Below are positions 9,126 to 19,883 of a stretch of 64,000 nucleotides of DNA, piece after piece (position 1 is the first letter of the stretch; each line of letters opens with the position of its first letter). The position numbers and the translations under genes are program-made. The stretch is from assembly GCA_030386875.1 (NCBI GenBank), contig CM059577.1, positions 22,269,038-22,333,037 on the forward strand. The letters are read 5' to 3'. The stretch comes from Morinoia aosen (taxonomy: Eukaryota > Arthropoda > Malacostraca > Amphipoda > Talitridae). A model generated the notes under the pieces. That model was given only the letters and a program-made list of their open reading frames with translations. It made no database searches and was not told the DNA's origin.

Positions 9126-11301
9126 TGAACTTCAATTTATGGAACACCTAAGAACTTCTAGCGACACATTTTAATTTTCGAGGGTTATTCAATTCTTTTC
9201 AATATCCTTGAATTCGAACCACTGTCACCCATCTAGTTTTTGCATTAGGTGACTAAAGAAGCACATTCACTTCAATGCATGAAGATTTTCACAAGGTGAT
9301 TCTATATTTTCAGCAGACGATATTTCAAGCAGGTCTTGACGTATTACTCCGACAATTCCAGTCATGTTACTGCACAGAATGAGGCTGCGAATGTGCTTTT
9401 TGCTCGGTCCTTATGTTGGGCGCAGTGAGTCTCTTCCTTAATTGAACGGAAGCTCATAGATATGACGGAAGCCAAGATGATTGGGTAGTATTCCATGCTC
9501 TATAATCTTCGTTGGGCAGATTTTCATCTTATATGCAGTCCAACTTCACGTCAATGCCAGTAAAAAAGAGAGAACTAATCAAGAGCGCTCCGTATGCAAT
9601 ATTTGCCAGCACAAATGGTGGTGGGAAGTTAAAGCGCATGCAGCAGCAGCTCGTCGTGTGCACAGAAGCAAGGAACTGAACACATGAGACTAAAGATCCA
9701 CTACGCTTCTGTCTGCTCACTAACAGCGATGAACAACTAAAAAGTTAGTTCATAATATCTTCGTCAAAGTTTAAAAGAAAACGTTTGCTAATATATCAAA
9801 ATAAAAAAACTTATATTTCGTCCTATTTTTTTTTACTGACCGTTAACGATTGGTTAATTTGTAGATTTCGACATGATATACTAGAAAAATATTCGGAAAA
9901 CGAATTTTTATAATCCCTGCTACGTGTCAGTAGTTAGCTGCATAAGTTTCTGCTTCAATAAAATTATTCAAAAAAATCAACTGATATTCACCACGGCATT
10001 TTTCTATTTTGTTGACGATGCGCGAGTTCTTCCTATTATAATAATAAGCTTAAGATGCACAGCTCGCAACAAAGGCGATCCCAAGAGAACAAAGAGAAGG
10101 AACCATTTGATGGACTGTAAAAATGTGGAATCTAAACACAAGGTATATTCCCACTCAGGATACTGTGCTTATAGAAGCAGCAAGGGAAGAAAGCAGCAAA
10201 AAAACGACAAATAAGACATAAGAGAAAAGAAAACAAGTAATCACAAAAATAATAGGAGTTTTGAAAGCCTCCCTACAACCGAGACCATTTAACTCCCCCT
10301 CCCTTTGGAGCGCCCGTCCCCACAGCAGAAGTGAGTAACTGAGCTAACCCAAGCCTGTGGGCTCTCCTCTGACTCCTCAGGGTGATGAGAGAATGTTAGG
10401 AAGGTTAGTAATTTTTCTTTGATGTAAGCAAACAAATGTTCTATTTTTCTTTATTTATTTATTAAGCTATCTTGCAGTTTTCATGAAAACCTGAGGGTAA
10501 GCATGTATAAGATTTTATATTTTGAAACCAGTGGAAATAGAAATGTCATTTTCCATTTCCTAATTTATTTGATATTAAATCAAATTCCACCAAAATCTGC
10601 GGTAAAACAATTGTAGGAGGAGATTTGCGGTAAAATAACTGAAGAGCGTGCGTGCAATGGGCCGCCATCTTTGTTACGTGGGCAGAGTCACTCGAGGGAC
10701 ACTTTCTGGTCACAATTCTTAAGTTCGAACCTGTCATAACAATTACCCTCAAAATAATTCAGTATCTGGTAGGCGCATACCGAATAATTGTAAAATGAAA
10801 AATTATTTGGCAGAGGTAAATGTGATTTTTTTAAATTTTGATAAAGAGAAGCGAAGCGATCCCCGCAGTAAAGTTCATCAGAACGCAAATTTCGAAATTT
10901 AGCAAAATACGCTTTGAAAATCAGACGTCGTCTCCAGCCCGCACCCACGAATGGTGAAATAGAAAGAGAGAGAATGAGGTGATTTTCAGTCCCATTCTTT
11001 TTTCAAAAAATTTCATGTATTCGAAAAATTTATTAGGAATTTATTTGTTACTTATACTAAAAATATAATTATCAGTAGCAGAAATACATATTTTGCTGAT
11101 GTAAAGTACGACTGAATTCAGATTATTTTAACTAAGAATAGTTGTTAACGCCTTACTAACGTACACACTTCATAAATACTTGGAACGTTTTATTAAAACA
11201 TTTTAGACGTTTAATTATAAAGCTTTAGACGTTTAATTAATGTCGAAAATGGCACACACGGTGCAGCATCTTCATTAAGGCTAATTTTAAGTGACATTTA
11301 C
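9126..11301. other. AT-rich unique DNA, DDR intron
   Basis: Inferred to be part of the intron between the exons at 11302 and 1995. Short open frames (for example 9924-10214 on plus and 10688-10948 on minus) show no recognisable domain and no exon-like borders. A DDR exon carrying the GQL.DG and WVGW stretch could be expected here, but I did not find it. Confidence 0.5.
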
Positions 11302-11520
11302 CCTCTAATTGCGCATCGTCCTCGTTCCTCCCCTCGAATTCCCCGTCCTCGAAGTCGCGGTCGTTGACTGCACGCTCCCCTGAGGCAGGCTTCCCCTCCG
11401 GCTGGGGATCTGGGACGATGGCGTCGTACAGCGGTCCCTCCCCAACCCCGTAGGTCCTCAGCAGGGGAGCGGATGGGGAGGAGGACGAGCGCTTCTCGAT
11501 GGAGTAAGCCTTTACGCCGT
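11302..11520 (-). CDS. Ddr: DDR receptor exon after the discoidin domain
   Basis: Acceptor CCTTCCCCAG precedes 11520 and donor GTAAATG follows 11302. The 219-bp exon is phase 1 at both ends. Joined to the exon at 12593-12743 it gives LELYGCYTH then DGVKAYSIEK. This is the arrangement known from DDR receptors, where the discoidin domain ends LxLYGC and is followed by a DGLVSY-like segment. A later LYDAIVPD segment parallels the VYDG motif of DDRs. The second half (many Asp, Glu and Gly) is an acidic linker that I cannot align. The product would be a collagen-binding receptor Tyr kinase at the plasma membrane, and this part is extracellular. Confidence 0.78.
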
Positions 11521-12177
11521 CTGGGGAAGGGTGGAAATTTTCATGTTTCGGTCACAACGGTCTGCCAAGAATTCATTCCTAAAGAAATGTCGACCTGACC
11601 TAGGCAACTTAACGAGGGAGAGCGCAGTAAATTGTTAGCGTAATTTTTCATCCGGTGCCGGGTGGGAACGACTTAACTCGTTTTTGTTCAATTTGTCGCT
11701 TTTAGGGAACAAGTGAACTCATCCACAGCGCGAGGTATCAAAAGTTGTCTCAGGGGAGTTATATGTCAGCGACTCACCGACTCTCAGCGGCCAACGAGAT
11801 CAGCGCTAAAAACACCCCGGAAAAATTACAAAACTAACTTGAAACGAGAAATTTCTTCAAATAAGTCACCGGGAAGGGGATAATAAAACATAATTGCAAA
11901 AAAATAAATGAGCCCAAAAACGAACAAGCAAACAAATCACAGACACTCACGACAGACCTACATAAGTTCAGCGCGTCACTCAGGACGGAGACGCGCACAC
12001 GGCGGCAGGTCATACGATCAGGCGAGGCACAGGGCTGCTCAGGAGAGACACGGCCACAAGGAGAGAAAAATGGAATTTCAGACCGGAAATGAGAGGTTGC
12101 CATGCTGACCGTGCGTGACTCTGGTGGCTGTGCGTAATTGCAGGCCTCATAGCCGTATTTACTGAGCTGAGACTTAC
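11521..12177. other. Unique DNA, DDR intron
   Basis: Intron between the two DDR exons. At its upstream end on the minus strand (12172-12177) there is a perfect GTAAGT preceded by CAGG, a stronger donor than the one inferred for the exon. It lies at the far side of the 20-bp array. Confidence 0.55.
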
Positions 12178-12592
12178 CCTGACCGTACCGTGAGTGAACT
12201 GAAAAGCCTTACTGTGAAAGAAACGGCCCTACCGTGAGTGTAACAGCCGTATCGTGAATGTAACAGCCGTACTGTGAGTGTAGCACCCGTACCATGAGTG
12301 AAGCAGCCGTACTGTGAGTGTAGCAACCATACCATGAGTGTAGCAACCATACCATGAGTGAAGCAGCCGTACTGTGAGTGCAGCAACCATACCATGAGTG
12401 AAGCAGCCGTACTGTGAGTGTAGCAGCCGTACCATGAGTGTAGCAGCCGTACCGTGAGTGTAGCAGCCGTACTGTGAGTGTAGCAGCCGTACTGTGAGTG
12501 TAGCAACCATACCATGAGTGTAGCAGCCGTACTGTGAGTGTAGCAACCATTCTATGAGTGAAGCAGCCGTACTGTGAGTGTAGCAGCCGTAC
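12178..12592. repeat. 20-bp minisatellite grown from the DDR exon/donor junction
   Basis: About 20 units, minus-strand form GTACGGCTGCTACACTCAC plus A or G. The last 20 coding bases of the adjoining exon (12593-12612), encoding YGCYTH, are the same sequence. Since LxLYGC is conserved across discoidin domains, the array most likely spread from the exon into the intron. Every unit with GT at its start is a copy of the inferred splice donor. Confidence 0.9.
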
Positions 12593-12743
12593 CGTGAGTG
12601 TAGCAGCCGTACAGCTCCAGTCGTAGACACACAACACGCGGCTGCACGCTGTACGGCACGATGCGCAGGCGTCGGGCCGACAGCGGCCGTACCAGCCGGT
12701 TCCTGACCGTACTGAAGGTGTCCTTGTTGGCTGGGAACAGCGT
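12593..12743 (-). CDS. Ddr: DDR receptor exon, C-terminal half of discoidin domain
   Basis: Acceptor CTCCTCCTCCAG precedes 12743. The exon encodes 50 residues in phase 0 and ends in phase 1 at CACG|GTACGG. The translation begins TLFPANKDTFSTVRN and includes ARRLRIVPYSVQPRVVCLRL and ELYGC. This is the F5/8 type C (discoidin) ending: a GN.D-like turn, the ARRLRI strand, then LRLELYGC with the domain-closing Cys. The junction with the next exon restores a DDR-like sequence, which separates it from other discoidin proteins such as neurexin IV, neuropilin or clotting factors. In the exon's frame, reading on into the array meets a stop near 12552, so splicing at the first donor is needed. Confidence 0.85.
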
Positions 12744-13447
12744 CTGGAGGAGGAGGGGGAGTGAGGAGATAGGAGTGAGGGGAGTGAGGGGAGTGAGGGG
12801 AGTGTGGGGGAGTGTGGGGGAAGTGACGGCAGTTGTACTCATACAAATTCTCTCTGGGATCTTTTTGGTGAAACAAAAGTAGTAAAAATATGTTCTAAAA
12901 AATAAGGGACCAATAATAATTAATCACGAAATAAGTAATCATAATCCTCAGTGTGACATGAATAATTCTACTTTCTCATACTATTTTTTTTAGTTTAAAT
13001 GAATCAAAATCTACCTTGTTTAACATGAGGTTAAATATTCAATATACATAATAATAATAATACTCAATACTTAATGTTTAATCCTTAATTAATATATTTA
13101 CCTGTCCTACATGTGTGCAGATAGCTTCTAGAGATAAATTTTGGTATTGCGTTTAAAGTCGTCCGGCGCCCGGTGTGCCTAAACACCGGAACTGGCGAGC
13201 GGTAGACTTAGCGCGGGAAATTTTGGCGTTACAAATGTTTCCACCAGGAGGTGCGGAAATTAATTGATAAATATTATCATCGGATGCTTACAATAATTAT
13301 TTCTAATTTTTATCAACGTTATTCAATTTATTTTCTTGGTATCAATACCGTACAACCATCCACAAACATCGTCATTATAACTATGATTATTAAAGCCAGT
13401 ACAAAATTTCTTAGCCACACATTAGAATGAGTCATAAGTTCGTTTAA
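12744..13447. other. DDR intron or upstream DNA
   Basis: Contains a G-rich stretch (12750-12825, GTGAGGGGA units). On the minus strand this gives the pyrimidine tract before the DDR exon. The rest is AT-rich with no recognised gene. Confidence 0.5.
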
Positions 13448-13730
13448 TCCTGACAAACCAAGACAAAGGTGTTCCAATGCGATGAAGAATAAAAGTGTCA
13501 CTTAGTATCGAGAAGGGAACTCAGAATCCATGTCCAAGGGGTGTTCCCACGAAAAATTCTCTGCGCATAGAAACAGTGAGCCAAGAACTAAGTTAATGAA
13601 ACTACATAAGAGACGACGAAGAAAGTGAAAGGTGCTGAAAAATCGAAAAGCAGTGAACTGGAGAAGATGGTTCGTGACACACATGACTAACTTAAACCTT
13701 TTGTTGCCTATCGCATTCCCTTTGAGGGGA
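13448..13730 (+). repeat. Dispersed repeat family, copy 2
   Basis: Landmarks ACAAAGGTGTTCCAATG, GGGGTGTTCCCACG, TCTGCGCATAGAAACAGTG, GTGCTGAAAAATCG, AAGATGGTTCGTGAC and a terminal CCCTTTGAGGGG. The middle-right part is shortened relative to the other copies. Confidence 0.72.
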
Positions 13731-13904
13731 CCACACGCAACCTTGTTTTACCTTAAACAACACGAATTTTAGTTAGACCATCTACTTTGACTGAATTTCT
13801 TCACGCTAAGATTATGAAGAATAAGTATTTTTTACATTAATTATTCAACTAAGTAAGGACAAACTAATCCAAATTAAATCTAACAATACCTAACCTATCC
13901 CATC

Positions 13905-14057
13905 CTGACCTAATTCAATTTTCCCCTAATTTCCATTCCTCTAACCTTGGAAATTTAATTTAATTTTATTTTCCCCTAATTTCCGTTCCTCTAACCTTGG
14001 AAATTTTATTTAATTTAATCTTCCCCTAATTTCCATTCCTCTAACCTTGGAAATTGT
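13905..14057. repeat. Short tandem repeat, about 57-59 bp unit, 2.5 copies
   Basis: Each unit contains TTTTCCCCTAATTTCC and TTCCTCTAACCTTGGAAA. Confidence 0.88.
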
Positions 14058-15221
14058 CCAAAAATCCTGCAAGAATCCCGGCTTTCATGCCCGACACAAA
14101 TTTCCTCAAGAGTTCCACGCCACCCAAGCGCGTGCGGTTATTGTATACGACCCTGGAATTTTGTGTCAATGGATATCTTAAATACGAAGACTATCTTTAT
14201 GGAGATTAAATGATTGTTGTTATCAAAATCATTCCATGTAATACGATTGTGAAGTATGTACGCTGATTTGTTATGGGTAAAATTTAGTTTCTGCGAAATT
14301 TATGTCGGAGGCGGAATTTATCGTACAAATTTGTTCGATGGGTAAATTTGGAACGCTTATAATTTACATTTGATCTTTCAAAAATGAAACATCGTTTGTA
14401 CCTTCATTTCCTTGCTTACTGGAGTAACTTATTTCCTGTTTTCCAATTCTTCATTAGTGTAAAATATTTATGTATTATTTTGGAATATCGCACGCCACTC
14501 GATCCTTCACCACACAGTATCATTTCGTGTAAATTTCAATTTATACGGATCGAACATCGTATTAATGAAGTAAAATGAACGTATTTTTGTCCACAAAAAG
14601 TGTAGTCTGCAAGAGATGACACGCAGGGCGGCCCATAAGTTCCTCACCCTTATTGAGAATCGTTGTCAAGAGGACAATTACGCATGAATAATTTTTGAAA
14701 CTCTTTCAAATCATAGAAGAAGTTTGAAATTTACTGGTGCGTTTTATCTAATCTGCAAACAATCAGAACGCTTGGCTCTCATAGGGCACAAATTATACCC
14801 CTTACGATAGAGCGTTACATTTAAAGGCACGTAAGAAAAACAGCAAAGTCTTACTACCAAAATAATGGAGATATTATCCCAATCGTAAAGAAACACGACG
14901 TCAATTGACTAAAAATCCGACTCGGGATAGACAGAAGACGCAAAACTGAACGTCCGAGTTCAGTTTATCGGACTGCACGACCTACGGCACGAGATGGATG
15001 TTACTATTAAATGTTTCCTCTGAATGCATAACAATTTCACCCGAATTCCTCTAATTGGAGTCGGTGACAAAGGATTTAGTGCTCTGTACAGCAGCACCTT
15101 GGATTGACAGTCTGCGAGCCTCGCAGGTGAATTATTGTAACAATAATTCACCGAGTAAAAAATCACCAAAGTATTCTAGGGATCAGAAAAGTCCTGATAA
15201 AAGCAGCATAGTAGTTTAGTA
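14058..15221. other. AT-rich DNA with possible transposon end
   Basis: No gene recognised. At 14624-14650 the sequence AGGGCGGCCCATAAGTTCCT resembles mariner-type terminal repeats. It may be the left end of the element whose transposase relic starts near 15222. I did not find a matching right end. Confidence 0.35.
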
Positions 15222-15515
15222 GTTATGGTGTCTAAATTTAAAGAATCCGGATCCACAACAGACTAACAAAGCTGATGCAGACCTGGAACCGTGCGCAATA
15301 ACGCGGCAACCGAGCGGGCTGCAAGCAGTGTTGCTTCTCATTGAAGCCTGCAACTTTGACGAGGAAACGCTCAGCGCGGCTAGGGATGACTCGAACGTCA
15401 CTGCAACGTATTTACAAAAAAGATTTGAAACATCTTCATGAAAATTCAGATGAACCGAGAAATCCAGCTTGTAAGCCATCAAAAGTGGAAAAGTTTGACA
15501 AGTACATTTTTGTGG
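15222..15515 (+). pseudogene. Mariner-like transposase relic (helix-turn-helix part)
   Basis: Broken frames with recognisable pieces in order: VMVSKFKESGSTTD, then RPGTVRNNAATERAASSVAS with a stop between, then after a frame change RLGMTRTSLQRIYKKDLKHL. This is the order in mariner-like DNA-binding domains (KFRETGS, GRPRTVRT, ISRTSLQRILKKDL). Catalytic motifs are not seen. The copy is ancient and carries several stops and a shift. Confidence 0.6.
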
Positions 15516-15854
15516 CCTACATTAAAATGGTTTCAACATAATCTTAACTTTTTTTATTTAATACTATACATATTATCGATTTTGAAGAAGCTGAACTGCA
15601 TATAGGACGAGGGTAGATTGTTCTGCAAAATTTGACTGACTGCTGAAGAAGGACATATCCAATTCTGACGTCAGAAAAGGATCGCCTGATCATTTGGATG
15701 CAATTCCAGAATTCCAGGAATTTGAGCATCTGTTTCATCGGCAACTTGAATAGGTTTTAGCTCCATTCAAATTTTTGAAAAATATTATACTTCGCAGGTT
15801 AATTTGCGTACTCACCTCACAAAGCTACAGATTATGAGTATATAGACAAGTTTG
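15516..15854. other. No recognised feature
   Basis: AT-rich DNA, possibly the decayed rest of the preceding transposon. Nothing else can be supported. Confidence 0.4.
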
Positions 15855-16212
15855 AGCTAACCTATTCACAACAAAGGTGTTCCATGGGGAAGTGGAAGGC
15901 ACCATTAGCATGGAGTTAAGGAAATAAGGAACTTAGGCACAAGGCGTGTTCCCACACAAGACCCCTTACGAGTCGTAGTGCCAAGTTTAGAAGGAAGGTC
16001 ATGAAACAAGATAAAAACTGAATAAGAAAGTAGTTGATACTGAAAAAAAATTACAACAGTGATCCAATAAAAAGAAGGTAAGTAAAATTGCAAAAACTCT
16101 ATTCTATTTAAAAAAATTAGGATTACCTAACATTCAGCTCGGAACCTCACATCTTTCTCTTGGGAGCGCTAATTCACATAGATACAATAGATGAATCCCT
16201 TGAAGGGTCATG
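15855..16212 (+). repeat. Dispersed repeat family, copy 3
   Basis: Full-length copy. Landmarks are CACAACAAAGGTGTTCC, GGAAGGCACCATTAGC, GGCGTGTTCCCACACAAGA, ATGAAACAAGATAAAAACTG, CAGCTCGGAACCTCACATC, GGGAGCGCTAATTCAC, ATAGATACAATAG and the terminal CCCTTGAAGGG. Confidence 0.8.
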
Positions 16213-16454
16213 AAACTACACAGAGGTCGGATAGTAAAAACCTTTTGTGAACTTATACGCAACGAAATTCATTGTTGAGAAGGAAATTTTTGTTCTCGCA
16301 ACTCAAATTGGATTTGGGACAGATTTAATTTCGTGTTTGTCAATGAAATTCCTTTGTGCCAAATAAACTCGAAAATCCTGTAGTGTGTTTGTTAATACTT
16401 TCGAAGTAACTGAACTTCAATGTCAACAGGAAATAAAATTTTATTTGCATTCCC

Positions 16455-17215
16455 AGCCGACACTGCCGTCCCAGCCGACACTGCCTTCCCAGCCCATACT
16501 GCCTTCCCAGCCCATACTGCCTTCCCAGCCCCCACTGCCTTCCCAGCCCCCACTGCCTTCCCAGCCCCACTGCCTTCCCAGCCCCCACTGCCTTCCCAGC
16601 CCCCACTGCCTTCCCAGCCCCACTGCCTTCTCAGCCCCCACTGGCTACCCAGCCCCCACTGCCTTCCCAGCCCCACTGCCTTCTCAGCCCGAACTGCCTT
16701 CCCAGCCCCCACTGCCTTCCCAGCCCCCACTGCCCTCCCAGCCCCCACTGCCTTCCCAGCCTCCACTGCCTTCCCAGCCCCCACTGCCTTCCCAGCCAAC
16801 ATTGCCTTCCCAGCTATACTGCCTTCCCATCCCCCCCTGCCTTCCCAGCCCCCACTGCCTTCCCAGCCTCCACTGCCTTCCCAGCCAACATTGCCTTCCC
16901 AGCTATACTGCCTTCCCAGCCCCCCCTGCCTTCCCAGCCCCCACTGCCTTCCCAGCCCCCACTACCTTTCCAGCCCCCAATGCCTTCCCAGCCTCCACTG
17001 CCTTCCCAGTCAACATTGCCTTCCCAGCCATACTGCCTTCCCAGCCCCCCTGCCTTCCAAGCCCCCACTGCCTTCCCAGCCAGCACTGCCTTCCCAGCCC
17101 CCACTGCCTTCCCAGCCCCCACTGCCTTCCCAGCCCACTGCCTTCCCAGCCCACACTGCCTTCCCAGCCCACTGCCTTCCCAGCCCACACTGCCTTCCCA
17201 GCCGGCCCTTGCCTT
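16455..17215. repeat. Minisatellite, 18-bp unit, about 42 copies
   Basis: Unit CCCACTGCCTTCCCAGCC with 17- and 18-bp variants. The mix of lengths shifts frame, and every frame is open, giving false Pro/Ala-rich (plus) and Gly-Lys-Ala (minus) proteins of up to 363 residues. Confidence 0.95.
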
Positions 17216-17647
17216 CCATTCCGCCGTTCCCAGCGCTCCCGATGCTCCCACAATTCCCAGCCAACGGGAATGCGGGGAAAATGTCTAATTCGATTCCTGG
17301 GAAGCGTGGGAATTTTGCCAGAATCACTCGAGAGGCCATTTACTATTTTTCAATTCCACGAACTGCCGAGTTGGGAACTTCAAAAAATAAGGAACAGTCT
17401 GCAATGGCGGACTGGAGAGAGTGCAGCCACGGCACCGCGTATTGAGGTCTTACGCATTTCTTGGTGGTGGGAATGAACGCAGGAATCTTTTCGAAAATTG
17501 TATGAAACTTCTTTCTTATGAAGATTATTGTGGTTGGTTTTAACTTTTTTTGCTTGGATGATCGAGACAATTGTTTTGAATCTGCTGAAAATCTAAGGGC
17601 CACTGATGAATGATTGAATAATTTTGCTATATACCAGCATAAAAGTA

Positions 17648-17690
<43 letters not shown>

Positions 17691-19554
17691 ATATTTTGTG
17701 TTGAGAAAAGCAAGAAAACTTTCACAAGCACATCATTACTAGTATATTTATTAACATACGTACGATGCGTAGGCATAATTGATAAAACATTCATGTGTAA
17801 GAATTATCGCTCAAATTCGGAAAAAAATGTTATCACCGTAACCATCGTTATTACCGCTTATTCAAATGATTTTAAATTGTCAGTATAGCACCTCAGAAAA
17901 TTATTACCGCAACTGATACGATTTTAAGAAAGCGTTTAAATAAATTCGTAGCACTTTTGCGTCATGAAAAATGACAATTTTTGAAAAATTCTACTGTCGT
18001 TGCAGAAAATATTCGCTGTTTTTTTAAATGAATTAACCCCTTCCTCAGTAAGGATGGGTAACTCGTTTCCACCTAATTTGTCGTGCTCAGAATGCGATGA
18101 GTAAGCTCGTGCAAATAGACACGTTTAGATGTCGACTCAGTGTCTGCTTAGCTCTCATCGAGTCCTGCAGTAAAAGTACTATGAAGATTAAAAAAATTCA
18201 CGTGAACGTGAAACATCTCATCCAGAAAAATGTGCTGGAAGAGGTTATGTAACATAGCCTGGCGTTCTATCCTACCCAATGCTACCTCTCTTCCCTAATC
18301 CTGCCTAATTTATTTGCTGGAACAGGTTAAATAACTTAACGTGGCATTCTATTCTACTCAATCGAAGTTCAACCTAACCTATCCTCTACAACATGTCCTG
18401 TCTTTGTCTAACGCCACCCAATCTAGCCTAACCTAACCCTGATTTTTTCCTCATCTGATGATAGTTGACAAGATAGGAACTGAGGAGTACAATTGTTTCT
18501 TTTGTGGCACGGAGAGCAAGACTCGGAGGGGAAATGCTCGACACACTGCGAGTGATCTTTGAGTGTCGAGCGCCAAGCTATTTATCGTCACGTCATGTGG
18601 CGAGACACTGAAAATTGGCAGTTTTAGCAAAAGGTTCGCGTATCTCCCAAAATTCCACACATCAGGAGGATTTTCTATAGTCCTGCGATGCACGCAGACT
18701 GACATTCCAAGCTGCTGCAGCACAGGGCACTAAATCCTGATGTGTTCGACTCAAACTGGACAGAATTCGCTTGAATTTGTTGTACATTCAAAGGAAATAA
18801 CAAAAAGTAACATTTATCTTGTGCCGTGAGTCGTGCAGTCCAACAAATTCCAACAAGTCTTGCGTCTTTTGTTTATCACGAATCAGGATTTTAGTCAGTT
18901 GACGTCGTCGTAGCGGGAAAGTTCTTCTGTCGACTTGTCTACTCCTAGGGTTTTTTTAGGCCAAAGTATTAAAATTTTGCGGAAATAATACAACTTGAAG
19001 ATTTTAGCCAGAAAAATACACGCAGTGAATTGAAATTGACAAAAGAACTTGCGCCACGACGACAGGAGTTGTTCACCGCACATTATTGCGACGGATGGGT
19101 CGCACCGAGTGTCACCGCACAGGTGACGCTCGAACGCTCAGCAACTAGCGGGAAGTCTGACAGCTCGATGACTCGGCAATAATGCCTAATTTCTCTTAAT
19201 TCGGACTACTTCTTCTTCCAATTCAGGGCACAGACATGAAGTTTTACGTGAATATTGGTATTTCTTAGTTAAAAATTAATTTTTGCGTACTCGGGTTCAG
19301 CCCGCACTGAGTGTGTACGCTTATATCTCTCCAGAACTATGGATTAGATGAAAAACCGAAAAATTATCTTCTGGATATTTTTTGTTTGTCAAAATTTGTT
19401 CTGCTGAAACCTTACGACGTCAAATATTTTTCCCTTTAATTGAACATTTCTGCTTTTCTGAGTCCGGATGCATCTTATACGCAAGGCTAGCACCTGACGT
19501 ATTAAATTCCTCCCCACTCTTCATGGTGAATCTCAGATAAGGCTTTAAGTTAGC
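17216..19554. other. Unique AT-rich DNA, with an ATAA microsatellite
   Basis: A pure ATAA tetranucleotide run lies at about 17647-17692. A loose two-copy repeat of about 85 bp lies near 18235-18370 (GAAGAGGTTATGTAACATAG and GAACAGGTTAAATAACTTAA). No gene is recognised. Confidence 0.55.
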
Positions 19555-19883
19555 TTAAAGCTCCTTAACCACAAAAAAGGTGTCCCCAAAAGAGGAAGGA
19601 TGAAGGTACTATTTAGGATGGAGTTAAGGAATCAGGGAATCTACACAAGGTGTGTTCCCACACAAAATCCCGAGCGCAAAGGAACATTAGGTTGGGAAGT
19701 AAGTTAATAAAATAAGGTGAAAGTCGGAGAAGAAAATGATTGATGCTGAAAAACATGGAAAATATATTCCTTATTAAAACAAAACAAAACTAATTCTGTT
19801 TGAACAAAAAGGAAGCCTACTTAACCCTCGGCTCGGAATATCACAGTTTTCCTCAGGAAGCTCTTATCCCCTCGTGAAGATAC
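19555..19883 (+). repeat. Dispersed repeat family, copy 4
   Basis: Landmarks CCTTAACCACAAAAAAGGTG, TTAGGATGGAGTTAAGGAA, AAGGTGTGTTCCCACACAAA, GATGCTGAAAAAC, GGAAGCCTACTTAACCC, CGGCTCGGAATATCACAG and a decayed terminal hairpin. Confidence 0.78.

Noticed and set aside
9924-10214. 96-codon frame with a Lys-rich tail
   Set aside because: No domain and no exon context; inside the inferred DDR intron.
12174-12876. Long minus-strand frames through the 20-bp array
   Set aside because: Only the DDR exon part (12593-12743) has family motifs. The array part is intronic repeat.
16385-17476. Proline-rich protein of 363 residues
   Set aside because: It is the 18-bp minisatellite plus unrelated flanks; competing frames on both strands are equally long.
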